A DNA stretch of 64,000 bases from Rhynchopus sp. YZ270_cl-10 (taxonomy: Eukaryota > Euglenozoa > Diplonemea > Diplonemida > Diplonemidae): positions 62,001 to 126,000 of the forward strand of contig OZ037917.1 in NCBI GenBank assembly GCA_964035575.1. Reading direction: 5' to 3'. The notes beneath the pieces were generated by a model. It ran no database searches. It saw only the letters and a program-made list of their open reading frames with translations, and was not told the origin of the DNA. Positions within the stretch are counted from its first letter, which is position 1. Each line of letters begins with the position of its first letter. Position numbers and translations under genes: made by a program. Shown here one piece after another: positions 54,920-64,000 of this stretch.

Positions 54920-56630
54920 TAATATTCCAGCATATATTGATGATACTGCCTGGTTTGGTTGTATGACCATAATGTTTGCAATGTATAGCTAGCTTTCGTA
55001 AAACACGTCAGCATGCCCAGGCGAGCCGGACAGTCGCACAAGTACTCGTCGGCTGCGACGCGTCGGAGGCGGCTTGTGGTCTGCAGGAGGCCTCCCAACA
55101 CGTGCTGACCGGGCGACATGTATGTCGCACCCGTGAGCACCTTCGCTGCCTTCCGGTGGAGCACGAGGGTGTCATGTGGGTCGCAGGGAGTCGGCTGCCG
55201 TCAGGTAGACAGCTCGTCCTGAGCTGAGTGGAGGTTGTTCACTGAAGAGTCTGGCTCATCAGTTGGTGCATGTCACTACACCCGTTTTCCATCACCTTCG
55301 ACACATTGCTGGCGAGGGAGATCGGGCTGCACGACGCGGGTCATGTCGTGTCTTTTCCTTTTTGTGTAGTGGGATCACCGTTACTGTCGTCGACGACTCC
55401 GGGATAACTGCCGTCGTCCAGGAGAGGTTGCGCATATGTAGGAGTGCTCGCGGTGCTCCATCACCGAGGTGTTGAAGCCATTCGTTGTGGACCCCGTCTG
55501 GGCCAGTGGACCCGACCTCACATCTCCTAACTAGCGGCCGTGTTCCAGCAGAAACAAATCAACAAATCAATATTTTTCTTGTGCTGCTGCTTTGTTGACC
55601 ATCCCGAACCAGAGGGAGTAGGTCTCGTTCAGGTTTGTGCGCTTCGCCGTTTTTGCAGTGCTCTCCTCCGAGAATTCAATCGGAACGTGGTCGGAGGCCC
55701 TTCGACGAGTGTAATCCATCCCTGGTATCCAACCTTTCAGAAGTCATCACAATGTCGGGCCCCATAGCGTCTTAGTGTGTCCCAGGATACGGTGGTGCGC
55801 ATTCACGTCCCCTGCAATCGCCACCTTCCCCTGTGGGCAGTTCTCAAACGTTGCAATCGTCACATCGTGTGTCATTTTTGTGCAGGCCTGCCGCACTTGG
55901 CCTGTCCACATTGCAGAATCTCACACCTTCCACTACGTCAAGTCTGTCTGTCACGCAGCTCTCTGGAGAAGTGAAGTTGTGTTTGGATGTGCGTGTGGTG
56001 TGGACGTCGGTCGCGGTGCCGCCTCCCGATGCCATCGCCCCCTTCGCACCCTCCACACGCTTTTGAGTACGCATGCGTTTGTATAGCATATGTACGTGCG
56101 ACAAGAACACCTCCCTGTACGAGATGATCTTCAACAGCGGTGATACGAAGTCTGCCGTGTCGAGACTGGACAAAGCCACCAGGTTGAGGTGATTCTCGGA
56201 TATCTTTGCGATGATCCTCGTTAGGCTTATGTCGTTTCTGCATGGTGGGCGAGAATATGCAACGAAAGGCGACGAAAGAAGGTTTCGGTCCCCACGGGAA
56301 GCATGGTCCACTCAGCCAACCTCCCATAACGACTGCGTTCTCGTTGCGTGTACGGTTTTGAAATCCGCTGCCGCAAAATAACGCACTACCGACTCCATTG
56401 TGGAGTGTCGGGTCAGGAGAATGATCTCTTCCAGTGGTTGCGCTGCTCCTCTGCGGAGGGAGCGGGACGTTATGATCCTGCTCCGGTAGTAGGGACCGTC
56501 CCGTGTATCTGCCTAACTGGAGGGTCGGCTTTCGTTTGGCACCAGTGCAGTAGTTTCTGATTCTTCCGTCACCTCCTGTTTTCAGGCGCACAACATCTGA
56601 AGCCCGCGCTGCGACCACCCAGCACATCCA
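54920..56630 (-). mobile_element. Decayed non-LTR retrotransposon (LINE) fragment with endonuclease domain
   Basis: On the minus strand, around 55770-55880, a piece reads TIATFENCPQGKVAIAGDVN followed by AHHRILG, the GDxNAHHxxWG-type motif of the APE-like endonuclease of LINEs. Upstream (56100-56260) ISENHLNLVALSSLDTADF suits the first strand region of that fold; downstream GPDIVMTSERL (about 55735-55765) and an RSD remnant suit the PD...SDH end. The motif is split over frames with stops, for example directly after WGPTL, so it is inactive. No reverse transcriptase domain was seen; little room is left for one. Limits are approximate. It probably inserted into, or was captured by, element B. 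Confidence 0.5.
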
Positions 56631-56929
56631 GATGCCAGATGGCTAGCTTCGTCGTGCAGCACCTGCATCATGCGAAACACCTCGTCCTGCGTCGCTGGCA
56701 CCGCTCTTCGATGCGAGTGCAGAGCTCCTTCTCGAAGGGCCCTCCGGAAACAAGCGTTAAGTCTCCTTTACCGTCACGAACAACAACAAAAGAGTGGGAA
56801 GAAGGCAACATGTTTCAGCAAAACAAAATTTTAGATTGCAAGCTGTTATGTTGGGTCAAATGTCGGAATAGGCAAACCCGCAACCCGGCGTTTCTTTCTT
56901 CTTCTCTTTCTCTTCGAAGCAACAACCCA

Positions 56930-57110
56930 ACCGATCGAGCGGATCAGAACGCAACGATGTGAACGTTGCGAACCGAACCAACCCAACGCCACCGGTCTGA
57001 ACGCAACGGCCCGAACCGAACGCACGGAACCAACGCAACGCAACGAATGCAACCGATCTGTACGCAGCAAACCGAACGCAACCAACGCAACGAGTGGTTA
57101 CAAAACGCAA
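56930..57110. repeat. CAACG/GAACC-rich low-complexity stretch
   Basis: Imperfect repetition of CGAACC, CAACG and ACGCAAC units without a fixed period. It lies between the LINE piece and the right end of element B. Confidence 0.6.
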
Positions 57111-57206
57111 CCCACCTTCGGTGGGCTCAGACTCGTGCCAGTGGTGCGGGCAAACCCGCCCTGTGTGTGGGCCGATATTGACAGGTCTTTGACACAAAGG
57201 GGTCCA

Positions 57207-57388
57207 TACCCAGTACCCAGTACCCAGTACCCAGTACCCAGTACCCAGTACCCAGTACCCAGTACCCAGTACCCAGTACCCAGTACCCAGTACCCAGTAC
57301 CCAGTACCCAGTACCCAGTACCCAGTACCCAGTACCCAGTACCCAGTACCCAGTACCCAGTACCCAGTACCCAGTACCCAGTACCCAG
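57207..57388. repeat. (TACCCAG)n heptamer microsatellite in element B
   Basis: Same 7-bp unit as in elements L and R, about 26 copies, ending 190 bp from the right end of B. Confidence 0.95.
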
Positions 57389-57768
57389 TGGGTATTCCTT
57401 AAGGTTGTGACAGTGTCACACAGGTATGTGACACTGTCACAAGTCGTGTGACACTGTCTCCGTGACACTGTCACACATTTTGTGACACTGTCTCCGTGAC
57501 AGTGTCACAAAATGTGTGACAGTGTCACATGTGACACTGTCTCCGTGACAGTGTCACATGTGACACAGCCCCGCCGTGTACAGTACAGTACAGTACACTA
57601 CCAGAGTGGGACAAAAAAAAGCTCATCTCAAAATATGTCGATCACAAAAAATCACAAAATATCACAAAAAATCACGACCTGTCGCAAAGAATCACAAAGA
57701 AGAAAAATGATTCTTTGTGATTTTTCGTGATTCCCAGTTCCGACCCCCCTTGTCGCCACCCCAGAAGT

Positions 57769-58524
57769 GGGTAAATTGAGGAAAAATAGATGCGTGGTCT
57801 TTGTTTTTTGGACAACGTCGTGGTTTGTGGATCTATAAACTATGCTTGTTGGCCACCTTCCCCCACCCCCCCCACCCAAGCCCCCCCCCGTTTGCTAGCT
57901 CTAATAGGCTTTACTGAAGATAGAATTCGGAGACATTACAATTGTGATGTCTTTTTTTTGCTTTGTTTTGTGACACACATCAAAGTATTGACAAAAAAAG
58001 AAGAAAGATAAAAAAGATAAAAAAGATAAAAAAGATAAAAAAGATAAAAGAAGACAAGTTCTGTAAGATGATCGTAAGCTTCGCAACGCTGAGTTCTGAG
58101 TTCACCTTAAAAAGAGGAAAGAATCATGTACCCCAATATAGGCACAAAAAAAAAGAGTTTTTTTTATTTCAAAAAAGAAATTTTTGACTTGAAATACAAA
58201 GCCCATTCGTGACAGTGTACCTTAAAACTCAAAAACAAAACAAAACTTGAAAAAAGAATATTCTAGGGAGGGTTGTGCAAAGGCGGGCGCATTTTGCCAG
58301 TGGTGCGGGATAGGTACAAAAGTATTATTTTTTTGTTCAGACACTTTTTTTCTGCGTTTACCCTTTTTTTTGTGGACAATTCAGTAACATCGCAGCACGT
58401 ATCCGATCTTTTTTAACAAACTTGAGAGAAAATAACACGAAGTTTTGCCTAACAATTTTATCGCACAAACTTCAAAACAATTTTAAAAAACACACTGATT
58501 TTTTTTTTCAACACTTAAAACCAA
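57769..58524. other. Spacer with S1 and S6 repeats and a GATAAAAAA tract
   Basis: A short (AAAGATAA) run at about 58006-58049, an S1 copy (58059-58109) and an S6 copy (58183-58227) follow one another. The rest is A/T-rich 3' flank of the giant gene. Confidence 0.5.
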
Positions 58525-61500
58525 TCACACCCCATTGCCCTTCGAAATGAGCAGCGCGTTTACTGGTCTGACCAACTGCTTTGCACCGGCGTCCAGCTTT
58601 ACTCGCATAAGCTGCTCGCCTTTCGCACGGGTCACTTCGACGACTTCACCCTGCTGGCCGTTCAGGTGTGCTGCCTTCACTAGGCCTTGAAGCTTGATCC
58701 TCGAGCCAGGTGGATGGCAGGCGGTGTTTGGGGGTGGAGCTGCTTTGAGAACCTTTAAGTTGTTAGGGCGGAGCAGCTCAACCGAGCCGTCCTCAAGCTT
58801 CACGGAGACACACTTCATTCCGTCCTTCGTCGACTTCTCTGCCGAAGCAATGATACCCTTTTTCCCGTTGAACTGCGGGCTCTTCGTCAGCCCCTCAATC
58901 AGCACCTCTGACCCTATAGGGGGTGGAGGGACGTAAGGAGCATCGCTGGCCGAAGGGGAAGCGGAAGGGGAAGGTGAGACGGACGGCGGAGGTGGCGTCC
59001 CATCCCCTACCTTCAGGACCTTTGCGTTCTCGGGTTTGAGCAACGTCTTTGTCCCATCTGGAAGCTCAACAAGCATGCACTCCGCACCATCCTTAGATTT
59101 CTTCACCCCGAGCACAGGAACCTTTTTGCCGTTCATCGCCGCCAGCTTCACCAACCCATTGATCTCTACTGTGCTCCCTGCGGGGTAGTTCGTTTTGTTC
59201 TTTGAGGCAGGTGGCGCAGGGTCTGATGGAGCTGATGGCGCTGATGGGGCAGGACCGCTTTGTGGGTCAGGTGCAGAGGCCTTTGTGTTCTCAGGCTTAA
59301 CAAGCTGTTTTTCACCGTTCGGAAGCTCCACCACCATACACTGTGTACCATCAGGGATTGCTTTGTGGCCCAAAACCTTAGCTTTTTTCCCGTTCAGCTC
59401 GGGCATCTTTTTTAGGCCCTGGAGTTCGATTGTGGCTCCGACTGGGTGGGTGACGCCTGGGTTTGGTTTGGGCTTCGGCTGCGACGCGCCCGAGGAAGGG
59501 TTGCGGGCGTGCTGGGGGAGAATGTTCTGTTTGCGGCCGTCGTGGAATTCGACAACCATGGCGGGCTGGCCGTTCTCTGTGTCGTGCGCCTTCACCTTCC
59601 CGAAGCGGCCGTTGTAGTGTGGTTTTGCGTCGAAGCCGTGCACCTCTATTGTAGCACCTACTGGGAAGAGGCTCGGCTGTGCAGGCTGCGCAGGTTGTGC
59701 AGGCTGTTGTGCAGAAGGAGCTACAAGCTTCAGATTTGCACCCTTCAGCATCTGCCTATTGCCTCCACCAAAGTCGAGCACCATGCACTCCATCCCATCC
59801 TTCGCGGTTTTGTGTTGTATAACCTTCCCCTGCTTCCCATTAAGCGCTGTCTGCTGCACCAAGGAATGCACCTCACAGCTACTGCCTATCGGGTAGAGCG
59901 GGTTTTTCCCTTGGTCTGGGTGGGGAGCTTTGTCCGGAGGGGATGCAGGCGGTGGTGGCGGCGCTGCGGCAGGCTTGCAGTTTGCTAGCTTGAGGAGCTG
60001 GGTCGACCCGTTTGGGAGTTGAGCCTGCACTGCGGGGGAACCATCTGGCAGCTGCTTATGCGAAAGCACCTTGGCAACGAGACCGTTCAAGCTAACATTC
60101 TTCTGCAACGAATGCAACTCAACATACGACCCAACAGGGGGATACTGTGACGTATCCGGCCTCGGCTTCGGCGAAGGTGGCGGCGAATCTGCTGCCTTAT
60201 CAAAATGACGTACATTCCGCTCCTTGACGAGAAGCTTCTTCTCCTCACCGTTCTGCATCGACACCACACCCAAACAAAGCTCCCCTGACTTACCATGCTT
60301 ATACCCAACCACCTTTCCATCAAACCCATTGAACTCTGGAGTATTTTCGAAGTTTTGCAACATAACTTTGGAGCCTACTGGAAACCGCTTTTTGAGAGCC
60401 TTCTCTGCAGCCTCCTTCTCCTTTGGAGAGAGGGGTGGGGCATCGCTCCCTGCAAGCTTCGCGTTTTTTTTGCGGACAAGAATTGGATTGCGCCCTGGGA
60501 TATTGATCTGCATGCTGGGTTCTCCATCTGGCGTCTTCGCATGCCCCATGACGGTTCCTCTCTTGCCGTTCATCTCGGGTGACCCTTGGAAGTTATGCAA
60601 CTCCACTGCAGTGCCTGCTGGGAACAGTCCATGCGAAGCAGGGTCTGCAACATGGTTGGATGGCGACTCTTTTGAAGGCGGGTTTGTGAACTCCGCTGGC
60701 TTCGGCGGGGGGCTCACGTCAAGCTGAGGTGGAGGTTGCGAAGGTTTTGGAAGAGGAGGGGAGCTCTGTGCGTCGGGTCTGCCTGAAGGTTTGATATTGA
60801 CACCTTTGACAAGCTGTTTGCTTCCATCGGGGAACTCAACGATTGCACATTCCGTTCCGTCCTTGGCTTGTCGGTGTCCACGGACCACACCCTTCCGTCC
60901 GTTGTGTTCCGGTGTGTTGATGTAGTTGTGTAACTCTACTGGAGACCCCACCGGAGGCAGTGCCTTGCGTTGGTCGTGCTGCTGTTTGGCTTTGTCCCTC
61001 GCTTCCTGTTCTTTGCGTTGCTGATCCTCCTTCTCCTTCTGTCTCTGCAGACTGTCGGCCCGTCTCCGCTCCTCATCGCGTTTTTTCTTTTCGCTGTCGG
61101 CCCGTTTGCGTCGTTCCTCCTCCTTTAATTTGTCGTCCTCAGCTTTGCGTCGTGCTTCTTCTTTGAGAAGCTTCTCCCTGCGGAGCTGGCTCGCTGCACG
61201 CTGTCTGGCTTTTGCTTCTTCTGCTAGCTTTGCTTGGTTTGCGGCTTCTTCTTCAGCCCTTTTGCGGTCTTCTTCCTTTTTCTTTTGTCGTTGTTGTTCT
61301 TCCTCCTCGCGACGTTTTGCTTCCTTTTCTGCAGCAGCAGCCTCTGCTGCTTTGCGTTGCTCTTCACGCTCCAGCGCCTCTGTCTCTGCTTTGAGGCGCT
61401 GCTTCTCTGCGTCTGCGGCAGCCTGCTGACGCTGCTTCTCAGCTTCTTCTCGCTGCCGTGCTGCTTGCTCCTCAGCTGCCGCAGCCGCAGCAGACGCAGC

Positions 61501-64000
61501 CTCCGCCTCAAGCCGCTTCTGTTCACGCTCCGCAAGCTCCTGTGCAGCACGCTGCCTGGCAGCCTCCTTCTGCTCCTCCTCTGCCTCGGCGATCTCCTTC
61601 TCTGCCTTCTTCTTCGCTGCCTCCTCAGCCGCTGCAGCCTCCGCAGCAGCAGCCTCCGCAGCGGCTTTCGCCTCAGCCACGCGTTGCCGCTCCTTCTCCT
61701 CCTCAGCCTGCTTCTCGCGTTCCTTCTCCACCCGTGCAGCCTCCACTGCCGCAGCCTCTTCCCGTCTCGCCGTCTCCTTCTGTTCTGCCTCCTTTGCAGC
61801 AATGTCCGCAGCCTGTTGCCGTGCAGCTTCATCAGCTTCTCGCTGCTTTGCGGCATCTGCTTCTGCTTTTGCCTCCTCTGCAGCACGTTGTCTCTCTGCC
61901 TCTGCTTTTGCCTCTGCTGCTTTGGCCTCCTCTGCAGCCTCTGTACGTTGTTTCTCAGCTTCTGCTTCTGCTTCTGCATCGGCGTTGGTAGTGTCCTTCG
62001 AAGGCCCGTCGTCGGGTGGTGCTTCAGGTTCGGAAGCAGAAGTGGGAAGGCCGTCTTGTGTTGTGGGGTCAGGGTCGTCTGTAGGATGTGTGTCAGGTGC
62101 AGCGCTGCCTGCAGGGTCGGCAGAGGCAGAGGCAGAGGGGTCGTCCAGGTTTGTGTCGCCGCCCCCTTCGTGGATGTTTGCACCGTCCTCAGTGGTGGCA
62201 GTGCCTGGGAGGGCGGGAGCACTGCCGTCACCATCTTCGACGCCACCTTCGCCACCTACAGCACCTTCGGCACCTTCGGCACCTTCGGCACCTTCGGCAC
62301 CTTCGGCACCTTCGGCACCAATACCATCTCCCCCATAGCCACCAACCTCACCACCTACGACACCACCGTCGCCATCGCCACCACCACCAGTACCATCAAC
62401 ACCACTTCCACCACCACCAGCCTCTTCAGGCAACGTTGCGTCACCTTCTCCACCCACCCCACTGGCAGGCACCGTATTCGCCTCTGACCCTGCAACACTG
62501 CCACCCACACTGTTGCTGGCACCCACCCCGACGCCATCCTCACCTACACCTACACCTACACCTGCGCCCGCATTGAGGGACGTACTGTGGGGCTGTTGTG
62601 TCGCTGTGTCGGAAGCACCTGCAGGGTCCGTACCTGGAGGGTAAGCAGCGTGGTGTGCTGAGGATGCGTGGCCAGGGCCGTGTGCAGCAGGGCTCGGCGG
62701 AAGGTCGCTGCTGTTGCCGTCGCTGCTGGCTTCGAGGCTGGCGTCGTCGTCGTCTGTGTCGGGGTCACCACCGCCACCGCCACCACCACCGCCACCTACC
62801 CCCCCAGGCCGCCCAGCACTACTGTACTGCAGAACATCCTCCCTCTCTGCAGCGTTGTTCGGCGGCAAGCTAGGCGGCACCACCGGTGGGAACCTGCTAC
62901 CCCCACCCACCCGCCCACCAGCTCCCGTTGGAGGCCCAGCACCGCTCCCCGCAACCCTCCGCACTGGGGGCGGGGGCAGGACGCCACCAGCACCACCAGG
63001 GTGCAGCTCCGCCATCACGTTTGCATAGGTTTCGTCCACACCCCCTACACCCCCTACCCCTGGACCCAGCGGTGCAGTGTCCTCGGTGGCGTCGCTTGTG
63101 TAGGAGCTGCGCCGCCGCTTTTTCTTCGCCGCGGAATTTGCATTCGCAAATGGAGTGTACGTCAGCCGCCCACCTGGGTGCGTCTCAGGGGTGCCGCCAC
63201 CACCACCCCCACCACCACCACTGTCCCCCCCACCAGGACTGTAGAAGAGAACGTCAACATCGTTTTCGTTGCGTTGTGTATAACGGACGTCGTGCTGCGG
63301 GTTGAGCGGTATCTTGACATGAAGGTGGCGGGTTGTGAACTCCGAGGCTGCAGAACCCTCACGGAGCTGCGTCTGCTGTGTCTCCCTTTCCCTTTCCCTT
63401 TGCGGCGTACGATACGTCTGCGGCGTCTGCGGCGCCTCCACCCAGGGTAAAAAGTTCTCTGCAGAAGGCGAGGGGACGGGGCGACGACGGTGTACCACCA
63501 CACCACCTCCCCCTCCTCCTCCCCCAACCTCGGGCACCCACACACCTGGAGCAACCCCACCACCACCACCACTCTCAAAAACCGGCGCAACAGACACACG
63601 CTGCTGCTGTTTGACGATCTCATTATACACTTCGCGTGGATCAACATAAGAAGGGTCCTGCGTCGGTGGCGTCAACGGGTGGTGTTGCTGTTGTGGTGGT
63701 GGACCCGAAACGTACATTTCTGTTGTAGGTCGGGCGGTCTTTGAAATGCGTTGCTTGCTGCGGCGTTCTTCGGAGTCGATGTCGCCTACAAGCTGTGTGG
63801 TGCTTTCTGCAAGGTGTGTGTGGTAGCGTTCACGTGGCGGGGAGGTGCGTACTGCAGCGTATAGGGCTTCTACGCCTTTGAGGTGGGAGTCTTGGTGTTC
63901 GATGCCGTGGCGGGTTGCCTTTATCTGCGCCTCAGCTTGCCGTAGTGCTGTGATGTCCGCATCCGTCAACAGCCCGCCCTGCCCCGTCCGTGCATCGATC
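58525..64000 (-). CDS. Giant low-complexity protein with coiled coil and ten SH3-like repeats, 5' end outside window
   Basis: One open frame of over 1,820 codons continues past the right edge; no start is claimed. From the N-terminal side: a helical stretch (TALRQAEAQIKATRHGIE), a Pro/Gly/Ser-rich region of about 600 residues with poly-Gly and an AEG repeat (62255-62325), a highly charged Ala/Glu/Lys/Arg helix of about 340 residues (61990-60960) likely to form a coiled coil or single alpha-helix, then ten tandem repeats of about 80 residues (60960-58540). Each repeat follows the pattern PxGSxVELxxLxxxPxLNGKxGxV, then G..C.V.LPDG.KQLVKPxN.K. This is like SH3-type barrels found singly at the end of many algal and protist proteins (LNGxxGxV...LRPxNL). 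Function unknown; a cytoskeletal or scaffold role is guesswork. Confidence 0.85.
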   Translation of the reverse strand, partial: IDARTGQGGLLTDADITALRQAEAQIKATRHGIEHQDSHLKGVEALYAAVRTSPPRERYHTHLAESTTQLVGDIDSEERRSKQRISKTARPTTEMYVSGPPPQQQHHPLTPPTQDPSYVDPREVYNEIVKQQQRVSVAPVFESGGGGGVAPGVWVPEVGGGGGGGGVVVHRRRPVPSPSAENFLPWVEAPQTPQTYRTPQRERERETQQTQLREGSAASEFTTRHLHVKIPLNPQHDVRYTQRNENDVDVLFYSPGGGDSGGGGGGGGGTPETHPGGRLTYTPFANANSAAKKKRRRSSYTSDATEDTAPLGPGVGGVGGVDETYANVMAELHPGGAGGVLPPPPVRRVAGSGAGPPTGAGGRVGGGSRFPPVVPPSLPPNNAAEREDVLQYSSAGRPGGVGGGGGGGGGGDPDTDDDDASLEASSDGNSSDLPPSPAAHGPGHASSAHHAAYPPGTDPAGASDTATQQPHSTSLNAGAGVGVGVGEDGVGVGASNSVGGSVAGSEANTVPASGVGGEGDATLPEEAGGGGSGVDGTGGGGDGDGGVVGGEVGGYGGDGIGAEGAEGAEGAEGAEGAEGAVGGEGGVEDGDGSAPALPGTATTEDGANIHEGGGDTNLDDPSASASADPAGSAAPDTHPTDDPDPTTQDGLPTSASEPEAPPDDGPSKDTTNADAEAEAEAEKQRTEAAEEAKAAEAKAEAERQRAAEEAKAEADAAKQREADEAARQQAADIAAKEAEQKETARREEAAAVEAARVEKEREKQAEEEKERQRVAEAKAAAEAAAAEAAAAEEAAKKKAEKEIAEAEEEQKEAARQRAAQELAEREQKRLEAEAASAAAAAAEEQAARQREEAEKQRQQAAADAEKQRLKAETEALEREEQRKAAEAAAAEKEAKRREEEEQQRQKKKEEDRKRAEEEAANQAKLAEEAKARQRAASQLRREKLLKEEARRKAEDDKLKEEERRKRADSEKKKRDEERRRADSLQRQKEKEDQQRKEQEARDKAKQQHDQRKALPPVGSPVELHNYINTPEHNGRKGVVRGHRQAKDGTECAIVEFPDGSKQLVKGVNIKPSGRPDAQSSPPLPKPSQPPPQLDVSPPPKPAEFTNPPSKESPSNHVADPASHGLFPAGTAVELHNFQGSPEMNGKRGTVMGHAKTPDGEPSMQINIPGRNPILVRKKNAKLAGSDAPPLSPKEKEAAEKALKKRFPVGSKVMLQNFENTPEFNGFDGKVVGYKHGKSGELCLGVVSMQNGEEKKLLVKERNVRHFDKAADSPPPSPKPRPDTSQYPPVGSYVELHSLQKNVSLNGLVAKVLSHKQLPDGSPAVQAQLPNGSTQLLKLANCKPAAAPPPPPASPPDKAPHPDQGKNPLYPIGSSCEVHSLVQQTALNGKQGKVIQHKTAKDGMECMVLDFGGGNRQMLKGANLKLVAPSAQQPAQPAQPAQPSLFPVGATIEVHGFDAKPHYNGRFGKVKAHDTENGQPAMVVEFHDGRKQNILPQHARNPSSGASQPKPKPNPGVTHPVGATIELQGLKKMPELNGKKAKVLGHKAIPDGTQCMVVELPNGEKQLVKPENTKASAPDPQSGPAPSAPSAPSDPAPPASKNKTNYPAGSTVEINGLVKLAAMNGKKVPVLGVKKSKDGAECMLVELPDGTKTLLKPENAKVLKVGDGTPPPPSVSPSPSASPSASDAPYVPPPPIGSEVLIEGLTKSPQFNGKKGIIASAEKSTKDGMKCVSVKLEDGSVELLRPNNLKVLKAAPPPNTACHPPGSRIKLQGLVKAAHLNGQQGEVVEVTRAKGEQLMRVKLDAGAKQLVRPVNALLISKGNGV

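Larger units (their letters stand above)
54205..57578. mobile_element. Element B: CACGGCGGGG-terminus element, 3374 bp
   Basis: Begins CACGGCGGGGCTGTGTCAC and ends with its complement; TA on both sides (54203-54204, 57579-57580) restores an unbroken ACAGT tract when B is removed, so the target duplication is TA. Subterminal arrays at both ends consist of the palindrome GTGACACTGTCAC and variants (about 54220-54415, 57405-57565). Just inside the left array, 54419-54560 matches the block after the array in R and L (CCTCCCAGGGAAAGGGACTC...). A heptamer (TACCCAG) tract lies near the right end. Length and plan are like L and R, while the array palindrome is different. The middle includes a decayed LINE piece. 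No transposase recognised. Confidence 0.75.
53215..57763. mobile_element. Element A: TGGGGTGGCGACA-ended element, split by element B
   Basis: Ends TGGGGTGGCGACA and TGTCGCCACCCCA, flanked by GAAGT (53210-53214 and 57764-57768), a likely 5-bp target duplication. Subterminal arrays on both sides repeat ATCACAAAAA or ATCACGAAAA. Interior: the block with GGCATTTGCATTTCC and GGTGGGGTCAATTTG shared with element C, then the ACACAGTAT and ACAGT tracts. Element B is inserted in the ACAGT tract; without B the element is about 1.2 kb. It lies 92 bp 5' of the NAT10 start codon. No coding sequence of its own. Confidence 0.65.

Noticed and set aside
61234-62487. Long plus-strand frames opposite the giant gene
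   Set aside because: They are complements of Glu/Lys/Ala and Gly codon runs, giving poly-Leu/Ser/Phe products without domains.

Overview
The window is nuclear DNA of a eukaryotic microbe. Protein genes are GC-rich and many are split by short GT-AG introns. The spacers are full of A and T homopolymers, microsatellites, dispersed short repeats and transposable elements. I cannot name the species. One reconstructed gene resembles DRC9 of the flagellar nexin-dynein regulatory complex, which suggests a flagellated or ciliated protist. Another encodes homoserine kinase, which is absent from animals. All 14 protein genes recognised here lie on the minus strand, usually with a pyrimidine-rich stretch just 5' of the start codon. 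One-way gene order plus such tracts would suit a lineage with polycistronic transcription and trans-splicing (Euglenozoa such as diplonemids, or dinoflagellate relatives), but this is inference and no spliced-leader gene was seen.

Layout, left to right. 1-7.9 kb: a poly(ADP-ribose) glycohydrolase (PARG) running off the left edge, a TPR protein, a phospholipid methyltransferase (PEMT type), a plus-strand remnant of a hAT transposase, and Mog1. 8.1-17.2 kb: a stack of inverted-repeat elements, namely two fold-back palindromes and two 3.3-3.5 kb copies (L and R) of one transposon-like family in mirror orientation; L carries a hAT-type MITE that R lacks. 17.5-20.8 kb: splicing factor PHF5A/Rds3 and an STI1-like TPR protein. 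20.8-33.7 kb: nearly 13 kb without a convincing gene, holding dispersed short repeats, several small mobile elements and another hAT MITE. 33.7-43.6 kb: an unrecognised protein, a NIF3-like protein, a DRC9/IQCG-like protein, a second TPR protein and homoserine kinase. 43.6-48.0 kb: repeats, a hAT-type element and a possible structured RNA. 48.0-53.1 kb: an F-box/kelch protein and the RNA cytidine acetyltransferase NAT10/Kre33. 53.2-57.8 kb: two nested elements, the inner one belonging to the L/R family. 58.5-64 kb: a giant low-complexity protein with a long charged helix and ten SH3-like repeats, running off the right edge.

The host genes are mostly single-copy cell-biology genes (RNA modification, splicing, Ran transport, phospholipid synthesis, threonine synthesis, ADP-ribose turnover, flagellum) and form no metabolic cluster.

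The most unusual content is the transposon set. One family has termini CACGRCGGGR and subterminal arrays of perfect palindromes whose sequence differs between copies, a shared internal block, and an apparent 2-bp target duplication. There are also several families of 40-90 bp interspersed repeats predicted to fold into hairpins, two of them with paired base changes that keep the helix.
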